DNA of 64,000 bases, taken from positions 682,001-746,000 of the forward strand of contig NZ_AP025481.1 of the NCBI RefSeq assembly GCF_024347435.1, read 5' to 3'. Positions 38,439-47,459 of the stretch are shown piece by piece. The DNA is from Vibrio cyclitrophicus (lineage in GTDB: Bacteria > Pseudomonadota > Gammaproteobacteria > Enterobacterales > Vibrionaceae). The translations under genes and the position numbers were made by a program. The number at the start of each line of letters is the position of its first letter. The stretch's first letter is position 1. Below the pieces are notes generated by a model. That model ran no database searches, was not told where the DNA came from, and worked only from the letters and a program-made list of their open reading frames with translations.

Positions 38439-38567
38439 TTACTGTCGTTTCTTGTAGCGTTTTCGTGTAGTGTTTGCCCTCACCACGCGCCCATTTCTAA
38501 GCGTGTAGCCTTTCATTAACTGGCCGTTTTGCTTTCGGCCTTTGCATTTATAACCTTTCTTAGCCAT
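38439..38567 (-). CDS. 42-residue highly basic protein, phage-like
   Basis: The 43-codon frame starts MAKKGYKCKGRKQNG and ends RANTTRKRYKKRQ. Roughly a third of the residues are Lys or Arg, so it should bind nucleic acid or lie against a membrane. The ATG overlaps the stop of the preceding 51-residue gene by eight bases. Tiny basic and membrane proteins in overlapping series are typical of small phages (filamentous, or membrane-containing such as PM2); I cannot name the family. A terminator follows within 12 bases. Confidence 0.55.
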   Translation of the reverse strand: MAKKGYKCKGRKQNGQLMKGYTLRNGRVVRANTTRKRYKKRQ

Positions 38568-38715
38568 TGGGATCCTCCAGTTTTCGTATCCGTTGCTCTT
38601 GGTCTTGCTGCACTCGTTTAATCCAGTTGATGTCTGTTTTCAAAGCCGCAATCGTGCCAAGGCTTGAGACTCCACCTGTGATCAAAGCGATGATTAACGC
38701 ATCGAGGTACGCCAT
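38560..38715 (-). CDS. 51-residue membrane/coiled-coil protein, phage-like
   Basis: MAYLDALIIALITGGVSSLG gives one membrane helix, followed by a charged, probably coiled segment (INWIKRVQQDQEQRIRKLE). It begins at a TGATG junction, sharing one base with the stop of the upstream gene, and its stop overlaps the basic gene downstream. Size and topology resemble small phage membrane or lysis-accessory proteins; the function is unproven. Confidence 0.55.
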   Translation of the reverse strand: MAYLDALIIALITGGVSSLGTIAALKTDINWIKRVQQDQEQRIRKLEDPNG

Positions 38716-38912
38716 CACTTTTTTTTCCATCGAGATGCGTAGTATTCAAGTAGGTATCGCACCATGGCACGCATGCCTAGCGTATCGACAACAACAGCAC
38801 CGACTACAAACCAATAAGGCTTGGGGATGTTCTGCAATGCATCGAACCCTTGTTCGACATATGGCGCGTAATTGGAAATGAAAGACAAGATGACTGGTAC
38901 GAACGCTCTCAT
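38715..38912 (-). CDS. 65-residue membrane protein, phage-like
   Basis: From the ATG at 38912: MRAFVPVILSFISNYAPYVEQ, then KPYWFVVGAVVVDTLGM as a likely membrane helix and a basic end SRWKKK. A TTG three codons upstream is an alternative; neither start has a strong binding site. It is the first of three overlapping tiny genes, whose promoter region probably contains the LexA box at 39085-39100. I do not recognise the family; a minor virion or holin-like protein of a small phage is possible. Confidence 0.5.
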   Translation of the reverse strand: MRAFVPVILSFISNYAPYVEQGFDALQNIPKPYWFVVGAVVVDTLGMRAMVRYLLEYYASRWKKK

Positions 38913-39077
38913 AGACAACAAAGTGTTTCGATAAAATTTAGGTTAAAAAGTGACACTGCAACATAACGGCCCTCGACTTTAATTGATGAACAGTAAACAG
39001 TGGCCTTGTGACTCGTTATCACAGCAAGCCATAAAACTCGCACACACCACTCTGATTACACAAATCGAGCCACTTTA

Positions 39078-39107
39078 AATTTAACTGTATAAATATACAG
39101 TTAAATT
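39078..39107 (-). promoter_or_regulatory. Perfect LexA (SOS) box inside a 14-bp-arm palindrome
   Basis: CTGTATAAATATACAG at 39085-39100 fits CTGT-N8-ACAG with an AT-only core. The symmetry extends outward to arms AATTTAACTGTATA (39078-39091) and complement (39094-39107). It lies 173 bases upstream of the tiny phage-like genes and 237 before the diguanylate cyclase. The former are the more likely target. Outside this, the 38913-39336 gap holds nothing I recognise. Confidence 0.75.
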
Positions 39108-39336
39108 ATTACCCCCGTAAAAACCGTACTTATTGAGCAAATAACATTCAGAATCAAGAGTCTGCGTTCAATTTTTAAACTTGAATTTGGTCTAATGGTG
39201 CGCTTTCCTGTATAACCGTCAATTCTGGATCAGTTTTGGGTATAGCAATTTTATCAATGCTAATACTCTAATCTCCGATTGCGCCAACTCTAAGGCATTG
39301 CGCATTACATTCGAATCACGTGTACGGGTTAGTATC

Positions 39337-40605
39337 ATGAGCGACAAAGCATTCCGAAAACTCAACATATTCCTTTCGATTTTTTGCCTAGCAATCACGC
39401 TAGTGTCGTTGATCTCATTTAATACGCTCATGAATAAAAGCTACGTTATTACGCCAGACAAATACTCTACACGCGTTAACACAGACAGAGACCACGATGG
39501 TGGCACCGTAGGTTCATTACATAAGTCAGAAGATGGAATTGAGTTACAGTGTGACTTTGAGCGAACATATAGCTTGCCCTTCTGTGAAATTGAATTCGTT
39601 ATATCGACACAAGGTAAAGGGCTCGATCTCTCTACGTTCGATTCTGTCACCATTAATATGGATTACCAAGGCCAAGAAGACCCAAGGCTTCGCTTCTACA
39701 TTCGTAATTATGACAAGAATTACAGCGTGAAAGGCGATGCTATGTCGAACAAGTTCAATCGCTTAGACTTCTCGCTACCAGATAAAAACCACATCGACTT
39801 AAACTACTTCAACGTCCCTTTTTGGTGGATCGATCATTACAACCAACCTATTACTAGTAGCGCGGTAGACATTACAAACGCGGTTTCTGTTGAGCTCGGG
39901 CTCGGAGCCAGCACGCTTGATGGGCACCATTCAATTAAGATCTCGAGCATTGTTTTCCACGGTAAAATCATCAGCAAAGCTTTGTTAGGTGAACTCTTAA
40001 TTGGATTATGGGTGACCTATGCCATCTGTTATGTAGGTTGTGCGTTACACATCGCACAGCGAAGCAGAACGCGTGCAGCAGAGCAACAACGCCATTTGAC
40101 CGAAGAAATTGAAGAGCTCAAGGTAAAGGCAACAACCGATCCGTTGACCGGATGTAGAAACCGAACCGAAGCGTTAGACACCTTCTATGATTTCGAATGG
40201 CTGGCGCAACAAGGAAAAACGATTCACATCGCGTTGTTTGATTTAGACCATTTTAAGCAGATCAATGATCAACATGGCCATGAAGTGGGTGACAAAGTAC
40301 TTATTCAGTTTGTCGCAACGGCGAACGAGAGCCTTGGTGAGCAGTACTTGCTTTATCGCTGGGGTGGTGAGGAGTTTCTACTCGTTTGCCTCGAGCAAAC
40401 TGCGCTACAGTGTAACGAATCTATCGATAATTTTTACCTAGCAATGGACCAAAGCCTATGGCCTAAAGCGCTTAAAGTCACGGCTTCGACTGGAGTAACG
40501 GAGCTTAAAGAGCATGAATCGATACGTACTGCCATCAAACGTGCAGACAAGGCACTTTACCAAGCGAAAGAAAACGGACGAAACCAAGTCGTTACGTTTT
40601 ATTAA
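39337..40605 (+). CDS. Diguanylate cyclase with periplasmic sensor domain
   Basis: 422 residues from the ATG at 39337 (a TTG at 39298 is possible). A membrane helix (about 8-32), a periplasmic beta-rich domain (about 40-220) and a second helix (about 230-250) lead to a coiled linker and a GGDEF domain with DPLTGCRNR, FDLDHFKQIND and the catalytic RWGGEEF. No RxxD inhibitory site is visible. It makes c-di-GMP in response to a periplasmic signal. It may be the first chromosomal gene right of the islet, but I cannot fix the border. Confidence 0.88.
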   Translation: MSDKAFRKLNIFLSIFCLAITLVSLISFNTLMNKSYVITPDKYSTRVNTDRDHDGGTVGSLHKSEDGIELQCDFERTYSLPFCEIEFVISTQGKGLDLSTFDSVTINMDYQGQEDPRLRFYIRNYDKNYSVKGDAMSNKFNRLDFSLPDKNHIDLNYFNVPFWWIDHYNQPITSSAVDITNAVSVELGLGASTLDGHHSIKISSIVFHGKIISKALLGELLIGLWVTYAICYVGCALHIAQRSRTRAAEQQRHLTEEIEELKVKATTDPLTGCRNRTEALDTFYDFEWLAQQGKTIHIALFDLDHFKQINDQHGHEVGDKVLIQFVATANESLGEQYLLYRWGGEEFLLVCLEQTALQCNESIDNFYLAMDQSLWPKALKVTASTGVTELKEHESIRTAIKRADKALYQAKENGRNQVVTFY

Positions 40606-41413
40606 GGCTCGCTAGACTGGACCGCAGCTAAACATTCAACTCTCTGCTAATACTCAATCAACACGCCATTAATACCCTGTCGATATCTACTCTCCACTTA
40701 AGCACCCGTTAGATTCTTAAGTGCTGACCAAACAAGCCCATAAGCTTTGCTGTCTCATCAGAACCCAAATCCATTCGTATGCCTATAAGCGCACTCTCGC
40801 CATCTGCTATAACACCGTTTGCTAGAAAACCATCTGTAATAACGCAATCAATAGCATTCTCAGGTTGATACGTATCGTTCCTGAATCGCTCTATAAACAG
40901 CTCTTCCGTACGCCTCTAAGCTTCCTAAGCACTTGTTTTAAAGTGCACATATTTGGCTAGTAAAGCGTGCTCTAACCAGTGGTCAGTCACTCGCAGTATC
41001 GGTTTTGAACATTACCGTCGTCACTTATCTCGCGCTGTTCTTAGATGAAATCCTCATTTGTCTGCTTCTGAACATTCATCCACTCGTATCCGCTAAAAAT
41101 AGAAGTCACAACGTCACCAGCCATAAAAAACGCAATATATTTAACCACTTAGACGTGGTGACACAAATGCTGACACCTAAAATAGCAATTGTTTTACTTT
41201 CAGATCTTGCTGTAATTTAATTACAAATATAAACCAAGAAAAGCCTGTAAAGTAAATTACTCCGCTGTAACTTGCTGAATTGACTAAATTTAAGGATTTT
41301 GATTAGGCTGGAAATTAGGGTGACTAAAGAGTGGGTATGTACGAGATAATATGCTAGAGGGCAATATATTTAGTTATAGTGCATTAAAGTGTTAAAAAAG
41401 AAGGGCTGATGCC
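40606..41413. other. 800-base region without intact genes
   Basis: No complete gene is supported. The one structured item is a 68-codon remnant on the minus strand (40709-40915). A plus-strand frame at 41005-41220 lacks a binding site and family features. The region may be the worn right border of the accessory segment. Confidence 0.5.
40709..40915 (-). pseudogene. C-terminal gene remnant, unknown family
   Basis: A 68-codon frame with protein-like composition (AIDCVITDGFLANGVIADG, SALIGIRMDLGSDETAKLM) that ends in TAA at 40709. It has no start codon; two TAG stops lie in frame just upstream. It looks like the tail of a decayed gene. I do not recognise the family. Confidence 0.3.
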
Positions 41414-41566
41414 CTACTCTTCTTTTTTACTCATTTCTTCACGAATTTGCTCAGCAACCATTTTGATAGCTTGTGCTGTGCTGATGCCCTGAGTCATCAT
41501 TTCTTGAATTCGTTCAACAGCTTTCTGTTGTTCTTCGTGAGAAAGGGTTGGTAAGTCGTTTAACAT
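41414..41566 (-). CDS. vxrE: UPF0181/YoaH-family small protein VxrE
   Basis: 50 residues: [20 protein letters not shown] then [18 protein letters not shown], which matches the YoaH/UPF0181 pattern closely. It is the fifth gene after vxrABCD, so VxrE by position. An AAGGAG sits seven bases before the ATG, but it forms one arm of a perfect 8-bp hairpin (41570-41591), which may limit translation. The function is unknown. Confidence 0.85.
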   Translation of the reverse strand: MLNDLPTLSHEEQQKAVERIQEMMTQGISTAQAIKMVAEQIREEMSKKEE

Positions 41567-41569
41567 GCT

Positions 41570-41591
41570 CTGCTCCTTTGTTTAGGAGCAG
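41570..41591 (-). promoter_or_regulatory. Hairpin that sequesters the vxrE ribosome binding site
   Basis: Read on the minus strand, CTGCTCCT-aaacaa-AGGAGCAG forms a perfect 8-bp stem whose second arm is the Shine-Dalgarno of vxrE. No T tract follows, so it is more likely a translational brake than a terminator. Confidence 0.5.
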
Positions 41592-41607
41592 AATCATATA
41601 AGGAGTG

Positions 41608-42759
41608 TTAGTAACTAGCAAGGAAATTGATTGAAGCACCCATAGCGTTTTCATTCGTGTAGTTAGCACTGATATCTAACTGGAATAAATTTAGCGGTGA
41701 CAAACCAATACCGGCTGTGACAGTACCTTCTGAGTCAGAGTAAGCGAGGTTCTTGTAGTACCCTCCCCTTAGCTTTAGCTGACGCAACAGATCAACTTCG
41801 GTACCGATACGAATCATCTGTTCGTTGTCATCAAACGATGTGAATTTTTCAGTCTCATTCAAATCGTAATCAACACTTAGCGTAAAGTAGTCAGAAACGA
41901 TACCCGCACCAATCGTGTAAACTGGTTCAAGTTGATAAGTGTATTGGCCACCAACTTGATGAGTAGTACCGGAACTACTCGTTATTGTCTTAGTCGTATC
42001 TTTAGTTTGAATATCTCTAGAGATTAAGTTAGTTGCCGCAACACCGACTCTGAATGGGCCGAAGAACCAAAGTGCACCAGCATCCAAGTTGAAAGCCGTT
42101 TCTCCGTCACCATTTTCTCTGACATCTGATAAATCATAATCATTAACCGAAGCGACATAGTTGTATGTGTATATACGTTGGATTTTCGGTGTGACACCAA
42201 ATGAAATATGTTGGCCCATAAAGGTTTGGTATTTTGCTAAAGAAAGACCAACCTCAGTTACACCAATAGACACCGCTTCAACGGTAGATAACTCTATGTT
42301 ATCGGTACTTGTTGCTGTACCTGCGGTGTAAACATTCGGCGTCGCGAAAGATTCTGTGTAAGCTTTAGCGAAAAGGTTTGCTGCGACAAATTGATTAGGA
42401 AGCGCGAATGCGACCACCCCACCCAGTTCAACGTTGGCTTGGTTACCATCAAGTTTTTTTAGAGCAGCTTCTACATCACTCGGAGTTGACGCGTCAACAA
42501 CACTATCAATGTTCGATTTCATGTCGTTGGGGTCGTTATAGCTACCACCAAAACTTGGCGTGATCATGCCCATATCATCATTACGACGATAGATAGCAAC
42601 CAGTGCTGGGTTATAGAATGGAGCTGTTAGGAAGTTTGCTGAAACAACACCAACACCACCCATCGCATCACCACGCGCTTCAATGGCGTAGTTTGCTGCT
42701 GAAAGAGGAAGACTGGCGAATGCAATTGACGCTGCGAGTAGTTTTGTAGTTTTTTTCAT
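41608..42759 (-). CDS. vxrD: TraF_2-type outer-membrane barrel protein VxrD
   Basis: 383 residues. The signal peptide ends LPLSA-A; mature ARGDAMGGVGVVSANFLTAPFYNPALVA is the start of the FadL-like/TraF_2 family, often mislabelled as conjugal transfer TraF. The rest is beta-rich with a C-terminal aromatic-ending strand (NFLASY). No conjugation genes are nearby. It is the fourth gene of the vxr operon, 51 bases after vxrC. The precise role within the VxrAB response is not known. Confidence 0.85.
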   Translation of the reverse strand: MKKTTKLLAASIAFASLPLSAANYAIEARGDAMGGVGVVSANFLTAPFYNPALVAIYRRNDDMGMITPSFGGSYNDPNDMKSNIDSVVDASTPSDVEAALKKLDGNQANVELGGVVAFALPNQFVAANLFAKAYTESFATPNVYTAGTATSTDNIELSTVEAVSIGVTEVGLSLAKYQTFMGQHISFGVTPKIQRIYTYNYVASVNDYDLSDVRENGDGETAFNLDAGALWFFGPFRVGVAATNLISRDIQTKDTTKTITSSSGTTHQVGGQYTYQLEPVYTIGAGIVSDYFTLSVDYDLNETEKFTSFDDNEQMIRIGTEVDLLRQLKLRGGYYKNLAYSDSEGTVTAGIGLSPLNLFQLDISANYTNENAMGASINFLASY

Positions 42760-42809
42760 GCCGTTTATCTTTGTGAGATCCCTTACATAGTTAACGGCAC
42801 AATTCTAAA

Positions 42810-43697
42810 TTACTTTAACTCTTCTTCGCTAGAAATATCATAAGTTTTACTGATAGTTTGTGCTTGTTCTATCGCTATGTCACCTTGCCAGCGAGAATGC
42901 ACCATCGAAACGGCTAATACATAACGATCATTAGGCAGTTCTTCGCCCGTCAAACTCATTGGATAATCAGATTCGTAACTCTTACCCCATACCTTATCGT
43001 AGTGTTCGTCGACATAATCATACAAACCGACTTCAAGCTTAGGTAGCGGACAGTATGGATTTAGCAGTTCTTTTTTATCGATTCGCCACGTGTCTTTTGA
43101 TGCCCAACGAACTTGTTGGCGCATGACAATTTCACCAAGGATAACCCAAGTGCTCCACGAGTTTCCTGCATCATCTTTAACGCTTACACGATACAGGCCC
43201 GAATCTAGTTGAGACGCTAAATTATAACGCTTATGGTAAAGGCTTGCTGATGCGTTATTGACGAGTTCGTCGTCTTTGGAGAATTCACTATCAGACGAAA
43301 CAACTCTATCAACCCACTTTTCAAAGGTGATGTCTTGAATGTTGTTTTTAGATTCAACATCAATCGCTACTCGAAACGTATCACGTCCAGGGCTTTGAAT
43401 GATGTGTCTTTTGACAACTACCGAACTTATCCAATCAGGTAAGGTCTTCTTGGTTAGGGTTTTACCACAATCTTTGTTCAACGCTTGAGCGAACAGTTCA
43501 TTGAGGTGATCCTCTCGAGATTGATAAGAGTTGATTTGCCAAACTTCCACTAACGAATCAAACATCTGAGACAAGTCGTTATCTAACAGGTGTTTGTGAA
43601 CTTGAGTTAGAGCATCACTGCTCTTAAACCAATCCGCTGCGTACGCCGTGTTTATAACGCTCGACAGCATTAATAGTGGAAGTAAGGCTTTTTTCAT
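42810..43697 (-). CDS. vxrC: DUF2861-family periplasmic protein VxrC
   Basis: 295 residues with a signal peptide (MKKALLPLLMLSSVINTAYA) and an otherwise soluble body, so it is secreted to the periplasm. It is of the DUF2861 type that accompanies the vxrAB genes in vibrios. Its ATG shares one base with the vxrB stop (TAATG). It may modulate the VxrA sensor or act on the envelope; this is inference from the operon. Confidence 0.85.
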   Translation of the reverse strand: MKKALLPLLMLSSVINTAYAADWFKSSDALTQVHKHLLDNDLSQMFDSLVEVWQINSYQSREDHLNELFAQALNKDCGKTLTKKTLPDWISSVVVKRHIIQSPGRDTFRVAIDVESKNNIQDITFEKWVDRVVSSDSEFSKDDELVNNASASLYHKRYNLASQLDSGLYRVSVKDDAGNSWSTWVILGEIVMRQQVRWASKDTWRIDKKELLNPYCPLPKLEVGLYDYVDEHYDKVWGKSYESDYPMSLTGEELPNDRYVLAVSMVHSRWQGDIAIEQAQTISKTYDISSEEELK

Positions 43698-44356
43698 TAT
43701 GCTTTCATCTTATAACCAACGCCACGTAGCGTTTCAATTTCTAGACCTGGCAGCTTCTGTCTTAGTTGTAGAACATGTGTGTCTACAGTACGCGTTGTTG
43801 GGAAATGGTTGTAACCCCAAACGTGGTCAAGCAGCTCATCACGTGTAAATACACGGCCAAGGTTACTTGCTAAGAACAATAGTAGGTCAAACTCTGTTCG
43901 CGTTAGCGTAATTTCTTGTTCATTAAAGAACACTTCACGAGTCGCTTTATCAATAACAAGATTTTGAGCGATAACTTTTGAGGCATCTTGTTCTTCAGCG
44001 TCTGGTAGCCGAAGTTGGGCGCGAATTCGAGCGAAAAGCTCAGCTTCTGCAAATGGCTTAGTTAGGTAATCGTTCGCGCCTGAATCTAGGCCCGCTACTT
44101 TGTCCTTTACTGTGACGAGAGCCGTCAACAAAATAACCGGGATATCTTTCTTTTTCTTCCAGCTTGGAAGCGAATCTACTGAGTCACCATCAGGAAGTTG
44201 ACGGTCTAGAATAACCAGATCCGCTTGTTCCCAATAGCCTTCAACTTCAGAGATCAGCTCAGCATGCAAACATTCATATCCAGCTTGCTCAAGGCTAACT
44301 AATAAACCGTCAGCTAAATTTTTATCATCTTCAACGAGAAGCAATGTCTGTTTCAC
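43697..44356 (-). CDS. vxrB: OmpR-type response regulator VxrB
   Basis: 219 residues. Receiver domain: VEDDKN, phospho-acceptor Asp in LVILDRQLPDGD near residue 51, and Lys in YLTKPF. Winged-helix effector: TRTEFDLLLFLASNLGRVFTRDELLDHVWG. It starts with GTG, with GGAG seven bases upstream, inside the last 26 bases of vxrA. VxrB (also called WigR) controls cell-wall repair, type VI secretion and biofilm genes in V. cholerae. Confidence 0.92.
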   Translation of the reverse strand: MKQTLLLVEDDKNLADGLLVSLEQAGYECLHAELISEVEGYWEQADLVILDRQLPDGDSVDSLPSWKKKKDIPVILLTALVTVKDKVAGLDSGANDYLTKPFAEAELFARIRAQLRLPDAEEQDASKVIAQNLVIDKATREVFFNEQEITLTRTEFDLLLFLASNLGRVFTRDELLDHVWGYNHFPTTRTVDTHVLQLRQKLPGLEIETLRGVGYKMKA

Positions 44357-45803
44357 AAGGTATCTCCAAAATAAATGTTGTTGGGGGGCCGATAAGCGTC
44401 ATGTGACCGCCCATTTTTCCGACCATAGATTCAACTATTGTCAGACCTAAACCTAGTCCACTCTTACTAACGAATGGCTTTCTTAGCTGTCCCCAATCTT
44501 TGCGGGATAAGTCTCCATTATCTATAACTTTGAATGTCAGCTTCTTGTCAGAAGTATTCAGTTCTAGTATCACTGGAGCCACACCGTACTTCACGGCGTT
44601 TCTGATTAGGTTGTCGATACACGTTCCTAACCAATATACGTTCACTTTTGCAGCAATGTCTTTATTCACACGTAACTCAATTCCCGGTGCGAAATCTTCT
44701 TCAACTTTATATTGCAACCACTCCTCAACACTTGGCACCCACTCAGTGGCTAGTGGTTGGTTATCCGACTGCAAATAGTCTTTACTAGCTTCCGCCAACT
44801 GTCTTAAACGACGAGTGTCTTCACACAATCTACGGAACTCATCATATACCGATTCTGGCAAGTGTTCGAATTCACGCCTAAACCCTTCAACCGTCAAAGA
44901 TAAGCTCGCGATGGGCGTTCTTAATTCATGCGTTAAAATTTGAAGCACCAACATCCGGCTTTTCATTTCTTGTTTTTTGCTATTCCAGCGGTAAACCGCC
45001 CAGCCTAAAACCAGCATGATGTTGGCGATAACCAAGATAAACATTGCGACTTGTAGCAGCTCTGAATGATCTTCGATTTCCCAACACACGTTACCGCGCT
45101 GCACAAAACAGCTGTTGCCTTCTGACGACAAACTGAAAGACAACCCGGCTAGCGTTGCATTTTCATTCCACACCGATTCTTTGTATAGATAGTAGCGGTC
45201 ACCGCGTTTTACCCACATCTCATTAAGCTCAACAAACATACTCGCGCCAGCTAACAATGCGGTTATGGCCTCGTTATCCATTTGTTGTAAACGCGATAAG
45301 AGTTCGTCATGCTCTGTATTTGGTCGTTCTTGGATGTGCATGAAGCGCTTCAAATCATCAAACTTTTCTGGGTACTTCTCAACGTACCTTGCAGCATAAG
45401 AGCCGCCACCAGGGTGAATCAAGCCACTGCGACTAAACCAACGGTCGGAAAGTTTCGTTCCCTTACATAATGCACGAGTGAAAACTAAAGGCTCTGTGAT
45501 CAAAGGACTTAACGGCAACTTTCCGCTGCAAGTTTTAGATAATTGGTATAGGCGTTGGATGTCTTTCAACGGATACTCTGCTGTTTGTGGCAGCATAGAA
45601 GATGGCATGATCAACCGAGTTGGATAATCAGCCTGAAGCAGTCGAATATCATAAGATTCAACGGCCGTTTCATGATCAAAGAGTTTGGTAAAGTTATCGA
45701 TACGCTCAGGCAAAGAGTCAGCAAAGGCGTTTACTGAGACTGATAACGTAGCAATAAGAAGAGTCAATGTTTTTTTGATGATCACAAACCAACGCAAATT
45801 CAT
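44331..45803 (-). CDS. vxrA: Sensor histidine kinase VxrA
   Basis: 490 residues from the ATG at 45803. A signal-anchor helix (about 8-28), a periplasmic sensor domain of about 230 residues and a second helix near 265-285 precede the HisKA domain with LTHELRTPIASL (phospho-His). The ATPase domain has NLIRNAVKYG, a GDLSRKDWG loop and SGLGLGLTIV. VxrA (WigK) senses cell-wall damage, including by beta-lactams, and phosphorylates VxrB. It is first in vxrABCDE. A PBP2 copy elsewhere in the window is a plausible functional companion. Confidence 0.92.
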   Translation of the reverse strand: MNLRWFVIIKKTLTLLIATLSVSVNAFADSLPERIDNFTKLFDHETAVESYDIRLLQADYPTRLIMPSSMLPQTAEYPLKDIQRLYQLSKTCSGKLPLSPLITEPLVFTRALCKGTKLSDRWFSRSGLIHPGGGSYAARYVEKYPEKFDDLKRFMHIQERPNTEHDELLSRLQQMDNEAITALLAGASMFVELNEMWVKRGDRYYLYKESVWNENATLAGLSFSLSSEGNSCFVQRGNVCWEIEDHSELLQVAMFILVIANIMLVLGWAVYRWNSKKQEMKSRMLVLQILTHELRTPIASLSLTVEGFRREFEHLPESVYDEFRRLCEDTRRLRQLAEASKDYLQSDNQPLATEWVPSVEEWLQYKVEEDFAPGIELRVNKDIAAKVNVYWLGTCIDNLIRNAVKYGVAPVILELNTSDKKLTFKVIDNGDLSRKDWGQLRKPFVSKSGLGLGLTIVESMVGKMGGHMTLIGPPTTFILEIPCETDIASR

Positions 45804-46024
45804 ATAGATCAAACAAATATATACCATTCGCTATCAAAGATAAATTTTTAACCGCGTGAAAAACAATGTTGATTCAAGGGACAACGATTGCCTTGCGGGA
45901 TTGTAGACAAATACGCCGAGATATTTAGAAACATACCTGCCTACCTACTTACAAGAGAGCAACTGGACCTTTCATCAGTTAAGCAAGAGCTCCAAATACG
46001 TACTACATCGTTACGAGCAAAAAA

Positions 46025-46046
46025 AAGGAGCTCAATTGAGCTCCTT
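46025..46046 (-). terminator. Terminator of pntAB
   Basis: A perfect 22-bp palindrome with half AAGGAGCTCAA, followed on the minus strand by seven T. It lies 24 bases after the pntB stop. Confidence 0.9.
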
Positions 46047-46069
46047 AGTATTACAACATGTTCTAACTT

Positions 46070-47449
46070 TTATAGGTGCTCTAAAATACCCAAGCAACTC
46101 TGTTTAGCATCACCAAACAGCATCTGCGTGTTCTCTTTGAAGAACAATGGGTTTTGAACGCCAGCGTAACCGGTATTCATCGAGCGTTTGAACACGATAA
46201 CATTTTGAGCGTTCCAAACTTCCAATACAGGCATGCCAGCGATTGGGCTGTTTGGATCTTCTAATGCTGCTGGGTTAACAGTGTCATTTGCACCAATAAC
46301 CAATACAGTATCTGTCTCATTGAAGTCATCGTTGATTTCGTCCATTTCAAGAACGACATCATAAGGTACTTTTGCTTCAGCAAGCAGTACGTTCATGTGA
46401 CCCGGTAACCTACCCGCAACTGGGTGGATACCAAAGCGAACATTGATACCTTGTGCTCTTAGTTTTTCAGTAATCTCATGCACCGGGTATTGAGCTTGAG
46501 CTACTGCCATGCCGTATCCTGGAGTGATGATAACTGACTTAGAGTTTTTCAGCATGTCCGCAACATCTTCAGCCGATGTTTCACGATGTTCACCCTGCTC
46601 TTCATCACCATCAGACACAACCACTTCTTGACCGAATCCACCAGCGATAACGCTAATAAACGATCGGTTCATTGCTTTACACATGATGTACGACAGAATG
46701 GCACCTGACGAGCCAACCAATGCACCCGTTACGATTAACAGGTCGTTTGCCAGCATGAAACCTGCCGCCGCCGCCGCCCAACCAGAGTAAGAGTTCAACA
46801 TAGAAACAACCACTGGCATATCTGCACCACCAATCGATGCCACTAAGTGGTAACCGAAGGCGAATGCGATCAGAGTCATTACCATTAGCGCAAACATGCT
46901 GCCATCGGCTTTAACAAACGTGATCATTAACAATGTAGAGGCAACAATAGCTGCTAGGTTCCACTTATGCTTATGAGGAATGTTTAATGCTGACGAAGAG
47001 ATAACGCCACGAAGCTTACCAAACGCAACAATAGAACCCGTGAAGGTAACCGCACCGATGAACACACCAAGGAACACTTCCACTAGATGGATGACGTGTT
47101 CTGCATGTGTTGCCGCTTCAGGAGCATCAATGTAACTGTTGTAACCAACAAGTACCGCCGCCATACCTACGAAGCTATGCAAGATAGCCACCAGCTCAGG
47201 CATTTCGGTCATTTCTACTTTCTTTGCGTAGTGGATACCAATACCGCCACCGATCACCATTGCAATGATAATCCACACAATACCTGACGAGTGAGGGCCA
47301 AAGATCGTCGCGATCAACGCGATTGCCATACCCGTGATACCGTAATAGTTACCTGCACGTGCAGATTCCTGCTTCGATAATCCAGCCAAGCTCATGATAA
47401 AGAATACAGCAGCAACAATATAAGCTGCTTGTACTAATCCTTCAGACAT
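46070..47449 (-). CDS. pntB: NAD(P) transhydrogenase subunit beta
   Basis: 459 residues. About nine membrane helices (residues 5-260) form the proton channel half. The C-terminal NADP(H)-binding domain III has [17 protein letters not shown] and [14 protein letters not shown]. With PntA it uses the proton gradient to make NADPH from NADH. AAGGAG lies before the ATG and the pntA stop is 11 bases upstream. Confidence 0.96.
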   Translation of the reverse strand: MSEGLVQAAYIVAAVFFIMSLAGLSKQESARAGNYYGITGMAIALIATIFGPHSSGIVWIIIAMVIGGGIGIHYAKKVEMTEMPELVAILHSFVGMAAVLVGYNSYIDAPEAATHAEHVIHLVEVFLGVFIGAVTFTGSIVAFGKLRGVISSSALNIPHKHKWNLAAIVASTLLMITFVKADGSMFALMVMTLIAFAFGYHLVASIGGADMPVVVSMLNSYSGWAAAAAGFMLANDLLIVTGALVGSSGAILSYIMCKAMNRSFISVIAGGFGQEVVVSDGDEEQGEHRETSAEDVADMLKNSKSVIITPGYGMAVAQAQYPVHEITEKLRAQGINVRFGIHPVAGRLPGHMNVLLAEAKVPYDVVLEMDEINDDFNETDTVLVIGANDTVNPAALEDPNSPIAGMPVLEVWNAQNVIVFKRSMNTGYAGVQNPLFFKENTQMLFGDAKQSCLGILEHL

Positions 47450-47459
47450 CTGTTACTCC

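Noticed and set aside
38953..38980. AACATAACG match to the dif XerD arm, possible right-end att site
   Set aside because: Only the XerD half fits (8 of 11) and no XerC arm follows. A right-end hybrid in this orientation should keep the XerC half, so it is probably chance.
39197..39224. GGTGCGC match to a XerC arm
   Set aside because: It matches 7 of 11 in the arm, the other half is poor, and the orientation is opposite to dif.
41005..41220. 71-codon ORF in the gap before vxrE
   Set aside because: No binding site, no family features, and it lies in a decayed region.
41608..42759. Conjugation gene traF
   Set aside because: The TraF_2 label comes from an unrelated barrel family; no conjugation genes are near and the operon is vxr.
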